A DNA stretch of 64,000 bases from Neoechinorhynchus agilis. Its lineage: Eukaryota > Acanthocephala. A program made the position numbers and the translations under genes. Below, piece by piece: positions 25,001 through 34,949 of the stretch. Each line of letters begins with the position of its first letter. Within the stretch, counting starts at the first letter, position 1. The DNA is taken from positions 4,774,001 to 4,838,000 of the forward strand of contig CM121343.1 in assembly GCA_051530055.1 (NCBI GenBank). The letters run 5' to 3'. The notes below the pieces were generated by a model, which was not told where the DNA came from, ran no database searches, and saw only the letters and a list, made by a program, of their open reading frames with translations.

Positions 25001-26577
25001 ATATGCAAAAGAATTGAAACATTCCTGAATTGTTTCGATCAAGGGTCCGAATCCGTTACCGCCGATGATCCACAACCAAAGGGAACGATATACTCATTGA
25101 AGAGAGGGAGCTCACTGATGAGTTCCGCCTCCTCGGGAGGTATCTGAATATCCGTAGAAATGTACAGACTCATAATTGTTCGGTCGTGGGTATTTAGCGA
25201 AGACCAGTTCTTTCGTGGCCAATAAATAAGTGGACTGTGTGCCCAAATCCGCCAAATAAAGGGAATTTGAGCAACCTCAAATATATACTAAAAAATGTAT
25301 TCGTGTGAGCCACAAATATGCTAAAGAATTGGAACATTCCTGAATTGCTTTGATCAAGGGTTCGATTCCGTTACCGGCGATGACCCATAACCAAAGGTAA
25401 CGATATACTTCGTTATAGAGTTATAGAGAGGGAGCTCACTGATGAGTTCCGCCTCCTCGGGAGGTTTCTGAATATCCGTAGAAATGTACAGACTCATAAT
25501 TGTTCGGTCGTGGGTATTTAACGAAGACCAGTTCTTTCCTGGCCAATAAATCAGTGGACTGTGGGCCCAAATCCGCCAAATAAAGGGAATTTGAGCAACA
25601 TATAATCTATACTAAAAAATGTATTCGGCTGAGGCGCAAATATGCTAAAGAATCGAAACATTCCTGAATTGTTTTGATCAAGGGTTCGAATCGGTTACCG
25701 CCGATGACCCATAACCAAAGGGAACGATATACTTCGTTGAAGAGAGGGAGCTCACTGATGAGTTCCGCCTCCTCGGGAGGTATCTGAATATCCGCGGGAA
25801 TTACAGACTCATAATTGTTCGGTCGTGGGTGTTTAGCGAAGGCCAGTTCTTTCCTGGCCAATAAATCAGTGGACTGTGTGCGCAAATCCGCCCAATAAAG
25901 GGAATTTGAGCATCCTCAAATATATGCAAAAAAATTTATTCGGCTGAGCCACAAATATGCTAAAGAATTGAAGCATTCCTGAATTGTTTTGATCGAGGGT
26001 TCGAATCCGTTACCGCCAATTATCCATAACCAAAGGGAACGATATACTCGTTGAAGAGAGGCGGCTCACTGATGAGTTTCGCCTCCTCGGGAGGTATCTG
26101 AATATCCGTAGAAATGTACAGACTCATATAGTTGTTCGGTCGTGGGTATTTAACGAAGACCATTTCTTTCCTGGCCAATATATCGGTGGACTGTGTGCCC
26201 AAATCCGCCAAATAAAGGGAATTTGAGCAACCTCAAATATATACTAAAAATGTATTCGGCTGAGCCACAAATATGCTAAAGAATTGAAACATTCCTGAAT
26301 TGTTTTGATCAAGGGTTCGAATCCGTTACCGCCGATGACCCATAACTAAAGCGAACGATCTACTTCGTTGAAGAGAGGGAGTTCACTGATGAGTTCCGCC
26401 TCCTCGAGAGGTTTCTGAATATCCGTAGGAATGTACAGACTCATAATTGTTCGGTCGTGGGTATTTAGCGCAGACCAGTTCTTTCCTGACCAATAAATCG
26501 GTTTACTGTGTGCCCAAATCCGCCAAATAAAGGGATTTTAAGCAACCTCAAATGTGTACTAAAAACGTATTCGGCGT
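12925..26577 (+). repeat. 316-bp satellite array, about 43 units, derived from a tRNA-like SINE
   Basis: Head-to-tail units with a 316-bp period, for example the block beginning AACCTCAAATATATACTAA at about 16748, 17064 and 17380. Each unit contains GGTTCGAATCC, a perfect Pol III B box, about 60 bp downstream of TCGGCTGAGCC, which resembles a class II tRNA (Ser/Leu) A box. It continues with CTCACTGATGAGTTCCGCC, GGGAGGTATCTGAATATCCG and GGGTATTTAGCG...CTGTGTGCCCAAAT. These follow the same order as the single-copy SINE at 60.74-61.07 kb, including B box, body and tail. Most central units differ at few positions; units near both edges are more diverged. Each unit has a minus-strand frame of 60-98 codons; because 316 is not a multiple of 3, frames never join across units, and I treat them as shadows. 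Confidence 0.95.
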
Positions 26578-28222
26578 ATAGTTGTCCAATCCACTAAAGA
26601 CAGTTCCGTGTGTACGCGTAAATGTTTATGATCGATTGGTGATCCCAATAAGAACGTGTCCGGAATCATTAGTGGTAAAATGTTTCGAGGGCAGGCACTT
26701 AAAGGTGGCTACGGCCGCTGAGATTGATCTGATTAATATGGCCTTCGTATATTTTGCGGTGGTGTGACATGCGTTCGAGAATCGCTTTTATAAATCGGGA
26801 AATTTATCAAAATCCGGTCCGGTACTTTCACCCTTGCTAAAACGAGAAGTACCGTCGTTGCGTTAGACATAATCAACGTTATATTGATTTCGATGCGACA
26901 GGTAGAAATCCATCGAATTTCGCTGTTCACTTTTCAGATAACTTCGCGCTATCTTATCCATGCTCTTCTTAAGAAGTATAATTTCGATAATAGGGATCAT
27001 TCCAACGACCAGTCGTCAGAAATTAGGGCGAAAAATACCACATTCGGTGAATTCATTCTCAATGAAAATTGTGGATGCAAGCGAGTAAATGGTAAGGCTT
27101 GTTTCTTTGATTGATAAACCTCGTCTTCCTCGTATTGTTATTGAATTCGCCTCATTTGCCATATTTAAATAATCTTTTAATTCACAGGACGGCACCTGAA
27201 TGATCCAGAGCGGCGGTGTGAATTAACAGGTTATTAAAATAAATTATCCATAACTCCCTTAGTATTTGTAGGATAAAAGTGCTAAAGTGGAACGCTGAGT
27301 TCAGATAAAACTAACCGAAAGCTTTCGTTTTTAATATCGAATGAGCCAGATTACTATGCACCACTGCTTGACCGTGGATTTTACCTATAGATATTTTGAT
27401 TTTAAGCATTCTTAATCCAATAAATGACTAAGTTGCCGTTAATTATAGGATCTCTCAAAGCATGCTTAATCTTACTTTTTGTTTTAATCTATTGAATTCA
27501 AATATCTGATGCTTGATAGGTAGAGTATTAACGAAACCGAGTTTTAGCAACCGTTTCATGGACGGGTTTTTTACACGAAATCATGCAATATTTTTATTCT
27601 TACATTAATCTTAGCCAAAAAAATTTTTCAAATTATTTAAAGGAAGAGGATTGTTATTATTTTGCGATAACAACATACAGCATCTTAGTTTTACTAACTA
27701 AGCCAAGAACGCAATACTTAAGTCGCAGTAAATAAGATATTTACGGTCGTTTAAATATATTTCTAAAAAATCTATTGATGTCAGATATTTGGCGCTTGAT
27801 AGACAGAATATTTACGCAATCGGGAAATTCGATCCATGCAATAATCGTCAACCTAAAGTCCAACTGTTTTTTGCTGTCCTATCAAAACAATATGTAAGCA
27901 TTCACGTTTTCGGCATTTTGCCCAGATTGATTTTTAAAGCAATAAGGAAAGTACTTTTAGCAACTAAATATTATTATCATGATTTCGGCTTAATATTATT
28001 AAAAGCGGCGCAAATATTTTTGCCTAGACACTAAAGAGCTTTAAATTCATTTCACTGAAACTCAATCCATTTGATCAAGTTTCACATATTCTTCAAAACC
28101 AGATCGTTATCAACTTTATGGTCGGTCCACGTGACCGCTAGTTTTGAATGGAAAGCACATTTCTTTAGGAAACTCATCCATAATCGTCGATATTTGCTGC
28201 AATTGAATAATATCTATCAAAA
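26578..28222. other. No gene recognised; minor repeats
   Basis: AT-rich right flank of the satellite. Bases 27201-27245 (TGATCCAGAGCGG.GGTGTGAA) repeat at 42211-42258, the 5' end of the antisense LINE. Bases 27490-27545 and 27770-27828 form a direct repeat pair (TCTATTGA.......ATCTG.TGCTTGATAG type). No coding pattern is supported. Confidence 0.45.
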
Positions 28223-28474
28223 ATGCAAAATTCAGTGAATAACTTACCAAATGAAGAACTCTGTTTAAAGGATACGGAGATCAATCTTCGTTCTCCCACG
28301 ACCTCAGCCAGGATCAAAGCAAGTTGCAGGCAGCATTTAGGACAAACTAAGCGGATTTTAGGCGATGTTGTGCTTGATGTTGCCATAGCAAATAAAGCAG
28401 CACTTCAATCCGATTCCAGAAATGCCGAATGGACATTTGACACTAACATTTATTTATTTCGTTTTATTCATTGA
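28223..28474 (+). CDS. Hypothetical 83-codon ORF
   Basis: Complete ATG-to-stop frame with mixed, non-repetitive amino-acid composition (NEELCLKDTEINLRSPTTS..., RILGDVVLDVAIANKAAL). It does not lie in any repeat I recognise. It could be a small gene, one exon, or chance. No family is recognised. Confidence 0.2.
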   Translation: MQNSVNNLPNEELCLKDTEINLRSPTTSARIKASCRQHLGQTKRILGDVVLDVAIANKAALQSDSRNAEWTFDTNIYLFRFIH

Positions 28475-28987
28475 TGTTTCCTTATCTTTAGCATTTCCTC
28501 AGCTAACTATAATCTCTAATTACTGTATAGTAGATGACAACATTGGACAAATTAAAAGCGAATTTTTAAGAAATCATTTGTAATTTTAACTCTATTGGTC
28601 AAAATTCGCTATTCAAAGCTTGAATGAAAGTTCATGTTAAAAAATGGTGATGTTTTCGAGTTTACAGTAAAGGACCAAGAAAAAATATTAAAGCCAATGA
28701 ATTCACAAATCCAATGTGATTTTGCGATTATTTTTCCTTTTTATATGTGGACTTTGCGAGTGAACAATAAAAATGCAACGCTAATCAAATATGTTCAATT
28801 CGTGCAGAAGCAATCGACATTTCCGATCATTTTTCGATTGCATTCTGACCTAGAAAACCAAGGTATGAAATTTGAACAAAGAATGGATTTGAACAAATAA
28901 GGTATTCATGGATAAAAAAATCCTTCGGGCTAGTCAAAGTATTATTTTGGTGATCATAATCCCGGTAATAGCAGATTTGATTTATTG

Positions 28988-29022
28988 GAAATATTTCGCG
29001 AAGTGACCTCGCCTCATCAGTC
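28988..29022 (-). other. Hammerhead-like stem-loop at PLE left end
   Basis: The minus strand reads GACTGATGAGGCGAGGTCAC followed by TTCGCGAAATATTTCC: CTGATGA, a stem (GCGA/TCGC), then GAAA. These are the two invariant core strands of a hammerhead ribozyme, but with one extra G before the stem, and stems I and III are not evident. Conserved in sequence with 29984, 36184, 36315, 55209 and 55291. Confidence 0.45.
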
Positions 29023-29983
29023 ATCTACAAAATAATATGCTTTGTTATTCAGGTTTTGAGCTCGAGTGCACGGGATCGCCATCCGTTCCCATGATTTTAG
29101 TATTGATTTTCAACACGGCGCTGGCTAGCAGTTTCAGTGGACGATGGAGGTTGAGGAACATGGTCATTTTTCATTTCTTGACGTTTCTATCCAACGGAGT
29201 GGATTACTTTACACGACAAGTGTATACAGGAAACGAGGAGTCCCACACGGTTTCGTACCGTGGAATACTATGCAACCTCAGATGTACAAGGTGTCTAGAG
29301 TAAGACCCTTGTTTTATAGAGCCTTCGCACATTGTAGTAATGAACACATACGAAATGAGGAGATCAAATATATCATCGAAAAGTCGGGGTCGCTGGGATA
29401 TCCCCTACACCTAGTAGAGAACTGCCTCAAAGATGTCAAATACAGTTTCGAATCGCCAACTATTAAAAAGGAGAAGATTTTTCTCGAAGTACTTTTCCTT
29501 GATGAAGTTTCATTTAGGAACATGAAAAGGACAATCAAGTATGCGAATGACGAGTTGGCGATCGAAGTTTTTTGCAAGAGAGGTAGAACTTTGAATACGA
29601 TCATCTCAAATATAAAAACGGAGCCACGACCTGAGTCGGTCTATAAGATCCCTTGCATGGACTGTGACGAAGTGTATGTCGGACAAACTATTAATATCGA
29701 CAGACGAACCCGAGAACACAAATGTGCAGTTAGCAAAAAGAAGGATCTTAGCTCAGCAGTAGTCACGCATGTCATGAAAACTCGTCATCGAATCGATTTC
29801 AACAACACAAAGGTGTTGTCACGTAATCAGGATCGATTCGGACGATTGGTGATGGAAGCCAGTTGTATCAAATACCTTCCAACTTTCGAAGGTAGCAAAG
29901 CGGACTACAAACTGAAACCCAGAATACCGCCAGATAAGGGGGAGTGGAAAAGCGATCGCCAAAAACCCTGACCTTTTCAGATT

Positions 29984-30019
29984 GACTGAAGAAAACCCAC
30001 GTGAGGGTCGAAATATTTC
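29984..30019 (+). other. Hammerhead-like stem-loop at PLE right end
   Basis: GACTGAAGAAAACCCACGTG followed by AGGGTCGAAATATTTC: CTGAAGA, stem ACCC/GGGT, then CGAAA. It starts 13 bp after the PLE stop codon and points away from the element, mirroring the copy at 28988-29022. Activity is not shown. Confidence 0.45.
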
Positions 30020-30524
30020 AATAAAATATTATTTGTACTACTTCCCTTCTTTTTACAAACAATGGATTATATCTTTACAAAAAAGGATTTTGGACTTTGC
30101 GTTCGCAAATAAACTTCGCATCACGAACACTTACTTTAAGAAAGAAGAACGACAACTTGTGACTAACAGCGGTGGCGGCGGGCGAGAGGAAAACGAAAAA
30201 TCGATTATATCCTCTATCCACAAGAAAAATGGAGCAAAGTGAAAAACGTTAAACCTATACCTGAGGAGACGTGAGCATCCGAACATCGTTTACTGTGCAT
30301 AGAACTGGAGATCAAGAATATGAAACGACCCAAATACAGAATGCCTAATAAAATCAAATGGTGGCGACTTGATCAAACTCTATATCATGAGGAATTCAAG
30401 AAACCGATCATCAATATTCTAAATCACGACATATTGAGGACACGAACAGATGGTGGATTAAATCGGCAGAGGAAATTCGTAGAATAGGCAGAGAAATCCT
30501 TGGAGTAACCACAGGTACCGGCGC

Positions 30525-30803
30525 TCCTTTTTCAATACTGTCCAATCTTCTCGAATAACATGACGGGAAATGAATCGGAGGAAAAGCCAACCTCACAGGC
30601 TCTCCAACAAACAGTAACCGCTCATCCCCACCCGAACGGACTTCCCCCCAATCGGATCTTCCCACTCGACCAAAACAGTAATATATTAAATAATAATCAA
30701 CATCCGCATTTTTTGAATAACTCTGAACTCGAGTGTTTATGAGGAGACCCCAACGGTGCATAGGTCCTATTCCTTGTATTTTAACAAATAAACGTGTTAG
30801 TAA
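30525..30803 (+). mobile_element. LINE C 3' tail inserted in RTE remnant
   Basis: Full-length tail copy: TCTTCTCGAATAACATG, CCTCACAGGCTCTCC, CTCGAGTGTTTATGAGGA, TAGGTCCTATTCC, ending AACAAATAAACGTGTTAGTA. It separates the ILGVTTG and WWWKDEV parts of the RTE element, so it inserted later. Confidence 0.7.
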
Positions 30804-31197
30804 AGGTAAAAGACCGAAACAATAACATGGTGGTGGAAAGACGAGGTGCAAAAGGCGATAGCGGACAAATAGAGTGCGAAAAAGAAAGTGGATGCAGATC
30901 AACCAAGGGGGAATAAGGAAATATATAAGAAGGCGAGAAAAAGAACTAAGAAAGCTGTGGCGATAGGGATTCAAGAAGCAAATCCGATCTTCTATTCAAA
31001 GCTGCAAGAAGACAAAACAATGTCATATGTGTTCAAAGTGGCGAAGATCAGGGATCGAAGGATATTACGAAAGTAAAGAAAATTAAGGACAAGGATGGGA
31101 ACATTTTGAGCGAAGAAAAAGAAGTTAAAGAAAGGTGGATAGAATACTTTGATCGACTGCTGGACAGTAAGGTTCGAGTCGAGAAGAGTTTGCTAGG

Positions 31198-31465
31198 TAA
31201 GCTTTTTATTCAGTTTTATTTTGGGCTATGATATCCGTGAATATGGGGCAATATGGAAAAAAGAAACGGAGGTAGATAAAGGATCGAGGTTGAGGGAGGA
31301 TGATAGGAATTTGGGATTGCGAGTGTTGTGCTCGTGTTAAAAGGGGAGTAAAATGTTGTAAAAATTGTAGAGGAAGAGTTGAGAAGCGTTTTGATTGTCT
31401 GTTGAAAATCTTATAAAGGTATTCGGTGAACGGATGAAAATCAACTTTGCGAATTTTAGATGCTC
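31198..31465 (-). mobile_element. LINE A 3' end, antisense
   Basis: Reverse complement of about 1160-1425 in LINE copy A1, starting at the A-rich 3' terminus (AAGCTTTTTATTCAGTTTTA on the plus strand). 5'-truncated insertion into the RTE remnant. Confidence 0.8.
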
Positions 31466-31814
31466 TGAAATGAACATGATTAGGTGGATGTGTGGGGGGA
31501 CCAAGCAAGGCATGATCCCAAATAGTGCGGCGGTTGGAAGACGTGAAGGGAGATATCGCGAGGACGTGAAGGAAGCTGGAGCGATATGATGAAAGGTGAA
31601 GAGCCGAATCGATTTATTCGAAAAGTTGAGGAAATGGAAATCGAAGGGAGCGGGCTGAGGACCGACATTGAAGAGAAACGCGCCGGAGGGGTGTGTGAAC
31701 TCTTAGTACTGCAGGTTTTATGCGACCCTGAGAAGGGCTCGTAATCAAAATTGATAAAATGAATGATCCCTCCTCTCTAGTGTCGTCGACAAGCGACCTA
31801 AATAATAACACAAA

Positions 31815-33340
31815 CCAAAATTGTCGACAAGGACGCGCTGGCTATTTTTACATGCTTATTTTGATTACTTTTTCGATCGTTCATTATTATCAAGGAGACC
31901 ACTATCTACCGTTCAATTACAACTTTGCACAACCATCTATCATCAGCAACCACTTCCTTTGGACGGCAGATGCCACTGCACTATTTTCGAATGTAACGAT
32001 AAAGGAAGTAACTAATTTGGCCGCGGATTTACTTTCGAAACGATACTTGGATCCCAAGCTGGATATGAATGATTGGTCAGTACTGATTGATGATTGCACG
32101 ACGAAGTCTGCGTTCTCATTCGAAGGAAAATTCTATGACCACACGAACGGAATGGCAGTGGGATCACCGTTAGGAACAGCATTGGCCAACATCTATATGA
32201 TCGAATATAAGAAGCAACTGAGATTGAAGTTTCCTGAGATTGTGGCGTGGTGGAGGTACGTTGACGATGTGTTTGCGGTGACTAATAAGGATACTATTAA
32301 AATGAAGTTAGAGGATCAATTGGTCGGAATAAATCCGTTGATAAAGTGGAGCATCGCCCCAGAGGACGACCAGGATCAGCTTCTTAGATGTGTTGATACA
32401 ACGACAAGGAGCTTTGATCACGTCGCCATAATTCCATAAGCCAGGTATACTCTGGGGAACGAACCATTGGAGAAGCCATGTACCTACCAAGTACAAAATC
32501 AATGTTGCAGTAAATATCTTCTAGCGAGCCATAAAAATCGCAATGCCCATGTGATGAGGAAGGACATTGAGAGCATCTTCGTATAACTTCAGGACCTTGA
32601 GTACCCGACATACGCTATAAAGAAGGCATTGGCTCGAGTGAAGAGCACGACGAAAAGTGATGGTACAGACGGTTTGGAGAAGAAATTCATTCGAGTTCAG
32701 TTCATCTCAACGAGGATAGGTAACATGCTCACACACATTATCAGAAAACCGAGTTCGACGACTCTGGTTTCCTACTATTCGTCAGGACTCAAACTGAGCG
32801 GGATATTGAAAGCGAGACCATCACAGCATATGGAAAATTGATGGCTGGTATATTCGATATCCTGTAAGGATTGTGATCAGGTCTAAATTGGACGGACAAA
32901 ACAGGGGATGCGAAAAAAGAGTCAAGCAACATGAGTATGCGCTACGACGAGGTGACGTGTCGTCAGCCTTATCCAATCACGCTATTAACAACGACCAAAG
33001 AATCGATTTTGGAAACGCGTGTACAAGGATGGCCGAGAGGAACCTACAAAGCAGGTTGATAAAAGAATCTCTGCTCATTAACATGGAGGACACAATGGAA
33101 GAGAGCAATCATTCTCTAGGACTCCCGACGAGGAATCTCCATGGGTCTTTTGCGCGGAGGGGGGGGGAAACATCACCTCGGGAATCTACGGTCCTGCGCA
33201 CCCGAGTCAAGGCTACCAACTTAGGCACCCCCACCACATCCATTTTTAGATGCTTGAGAAGGAGGCTGAGACCTCGAAAATTCGCAAGGTTGACTTCAAT
33301 AAAACTCGAGTGTGTTACGATTCACAACGTAACATAAATT
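31815..33340 (+). mobile_element. Penelope-like element 2: RT and decayed GIY-YIG
   Basis: Frame 31759-32439 contains TADATALFSNVTIKEV, FYDHTNGMAVGSPLGTALAN and WWRYVDDVFAV, the order of RT motifs in PLEs (MGSPL and RYVDD). Continuing frames hold the linker (RKPSSTTLVSYYSS) and a GIY-YIG remainder (GCEKRVKQHEYALRRGDVS then ALSNHAINNDQRIDF). Unlike PLE 1 it keeps the RT core. It is frame-broken in several places and therefore dead. The short family end at 31783-31812 (TCGACAAGCGACCTAAATAA) abuts its 5' side. Confidence 0.8.
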
Positions 33341-33519
33341 GATTTTTATATTTCCAAAATCTATGAACCTTGCATTTCGAGTTTTTTTTAATGATACTAA
33401 GGTCGATCCTCCCGCTTGCACAGAACGAAAGAAGTCGCTGGAGCACATTTAAGGGTACTTCATTTAGAAAACGATACATTCCCTCATTTTATTTATGGAT
33501 GTAATATTTCTGTTTTCAG

Positions 33520-34197
33520 ATGTTGATTCTGATTATTGGTGACATTCACTTTCCTTTCCGTTCACCGTCTATTCCAATTCAATTCAAGAAATTTCTGCAT
33601 TCTGGACGCATCCAACATATTCTTTGCACAGGGAATTTATGTACCCGCGGCATGGCCGACTACTTACGCTCAATATGTCCGGATCTTCACATCGTACGAG
33701 GGGATTTCGATAATACAACATCAGTAGCCATGAACCAGACAAACTCTTCAGGTTCTTTGTGGAATTCCTCTGAACAAAAAGTCGTCACTATCGGCGGAAT
33801 TCGGATTGGACTCTGCCACGGACATCAGCTGATTCCAATATCGAAAAAAGGCATCCTCCTTATGCTCGGACAACAATTAGATGTAAATATTTTAGTGACG
33901 GGTCATTTAAATCGTTATCATATTCTTGAAGCTGATAAAAAGATTTTCTTGAATCCAGGATCCGCGAGTGGCGCATTTAGCCCTTCTTTTGATGATGATT
34001 ACGATGGTGGCTTATTACATGAAAATGGCGGTGACTACAACCACGACGAGCTTAAACTCGTTGCACTCGGTCAGGTTGGCGTTCCTTCGTTCATGTTACT
34101 AGACGCTGATACCAATGATATTAACATATACGTCTACAATCTTATCAACGGAGAAGTTGATATTCACAAATATGTACTAGCCCGTTCGCCTAACTAA
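33520..34197 (+). CDS. vps29: VPS29, retromer subunit
   Basis: Metallophosphoesterase-fold subunit of retromer, which sorts cargo from endosomes to the Golgi and plasma membrane and binds VPS35. A 225-residue frame matches VPS29 throughout: GDIHFP, KKFLHSGRIQHILCTGNLC, HIVRGDFD, EQKVVTIGGIRIGLCHGHQ, VTGH, NPGSASGA, PSFMLLD. Typical length is about 182; the excess is two insertions (after GDFD, about 14 residues; after NPGSASGA, about 27 acidic/Gly residues). Metal-site residues D8, H10, N39 and D62 are kept, but the usual GHTH is GHLN (N131). TTTCTGTTTTCAG directly precedes the ATG, so an upstream exon is likely, either a 5' UTR or a few N-terminal residues. Confidence 0.93.
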   Translation: MLILIIGDIHFPFRSPSIPIQFKKFLHSGRIQHILCTGNLCTRGMADYLRSICPDLHIVRGDFDNTTSVAMNQTNSSGSLWNSSEQKVVTIGGIRIGLCHGHQLIPISKKGILLMLGQQLDVNILVTGHLNRYHILEADKKIFLNPGSASGAFSPSFDDDYDGGLLHENGGDYNHDELKLVALGQVGVPSFMLLDADTNDINIYVYNLINGEVDIHKYVLARSPN

Positions 34198-34499
34198 ATT
34201 GTTTGAGCGAAGACGGGTACGTTTGAGCCCAAAGCTATGTTTGCCAAACATAATCAGATTGCATTTATCTAATACTTTAATTTTAAATGAAATTTATTTC
34301 TCACTACATGGTAAGGATCCGTGATTTGTAAAAGCAATTCTAGGAGGTATCAAATTAAACGTGAGCGACTTCTCAAAGCTACCTTGCGTGAGCTGCGCTC
34401 ATGTCTCAATGATCTCCATTTATAGCAATTTAATTGCAACAAAATCCCGAGTGCTGGTGTAGACTGAAATTACTTTACACTCCGAACTCCTCAGCAGTA

Positions 34500-34945
34500 A
34501 AATAAAGGTAAGCAGAAATATAGTATTAAGTACCTAGAAGCTCATATAATGGTCAGCAAGGCTCCTCGCGCCAATTAAAGGCCTAAGGACACAAAATTGT
34601 AGCTAGAGTGCTCATAGAGCGGTATTAAGTGCCTATACACTCATATAATGTTCAGGAAGGGATCCTAAGAACACAGAAAATCTTCTCTAAAGTGCTCATT
34701 GAGCCGTACTAGGTGCTAAGAGGCTTATACAATATTAAGGAAGGGTCCTTGAAGCCAACAAAAGGCTTAAGGACACGGAAGATTGTGTCTAGAGTGCTCA
34801 TTGAGCCGTATTAATTGGATAGAGGCTCATATGATGTTCAGGAAGGGTTCATGATGTCAAATAAAGGCCTAAGGACACGGAAGGTTGTCCCTGGAGTTCT
34901 CTTAGGCCGTATAAAGTGCCCAGAGGCATGTATAATGTTCAATCA
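34500..34945 (+). repeat. Imperfect tandem repeat, about 80-105 bp, 4-5 units
   Basis: Blocks AGGCCTAAGGACAC, AGAGTGCTCATTGAGCCGTA and GAGGCTCATATAATGTTCAG recur in order near 34580, 34660, 34763 and 34866. Unit length varies. It lies downstream of VPS29 and directly before the next repeat. Confidence 0.7.
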
Positions 34946-34949
34946 CGGT

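Larger units (their letters stand above)
28915..30020 (+). mobile_element. Penelope-like element 1: RT C-terminus and GIY-YIG endonuclease
   Basis: Bases 28915-29035 look like a PLE end. A coding frame 29144-29971 follows, with FSFLDV (the RT end motif), VYRKRG, the HCSNEHIRNEEI and GYPLHLVENCL blocks typical of PLE proteins, and a GIY-YIG nuclease: VYKIPCMDC, EVYVGQT, SAVVTHVMKTRHRIDF and MEASCIKYL. In PLEs, RT and GIY-YIG endonuclease act together for target-primed insertion. The N-terminal RT motifs are absent here, so the copy is truncated. It is flanked by outward-facing stem-loops at 28988-29022 and 29984-30019. Confidence 0.85.
30290..31760 (+). mobile_element. RTE-type LINE remnant with two nested LINE insertions
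   Basis: Three pieces share one orientation. 30300-30524 gives IKWWRLDQTLYHEEFKKPI and AEEIRRIGREILGVTTG. 30804-31197 gives WWWKDEVQKAI, YKKARKRTKKAVA, VKKIKDKDGNILSEEKEVKE and YFDRLLDS, the linker between endonuclease and RT in RTE elements. 31466-31750 gives EMNMIRWMCGGTK, the C-terminal 'RWMCGVTR' block. The first gap (30525-30803) is a LINE C tail. The second (31198-31465) is an antisense LINE A 3' end, which also replaces the whole RT core. The frame is broken in several places. Confidence 0.7.

Noticed and set aside
13225-26211. About 30 small minus-strand genes encoding a 70-98 residue protein family
   Set aside because: They are one frame of a recently amplified SINE-derived repeat in antisense, with no independent evidence of coding.
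13001-26577. CTGATGAG in each satellite unit as a canonical hammerhead ribozyme
   Set aside because: CTGATGAG is present, but the following hairpin is not closed by GAAA, and no stem I or cleavable NUH site pairs in any of the three permutations I tried. The dispersed SINE (GGATCCGGAAGG) lacks GAAA entirely.
12925-26577. CRISPR array
   Set aside because: Repeats are 316 bp without short-repeat/spacer structure, and the DNA is eukaryotic.
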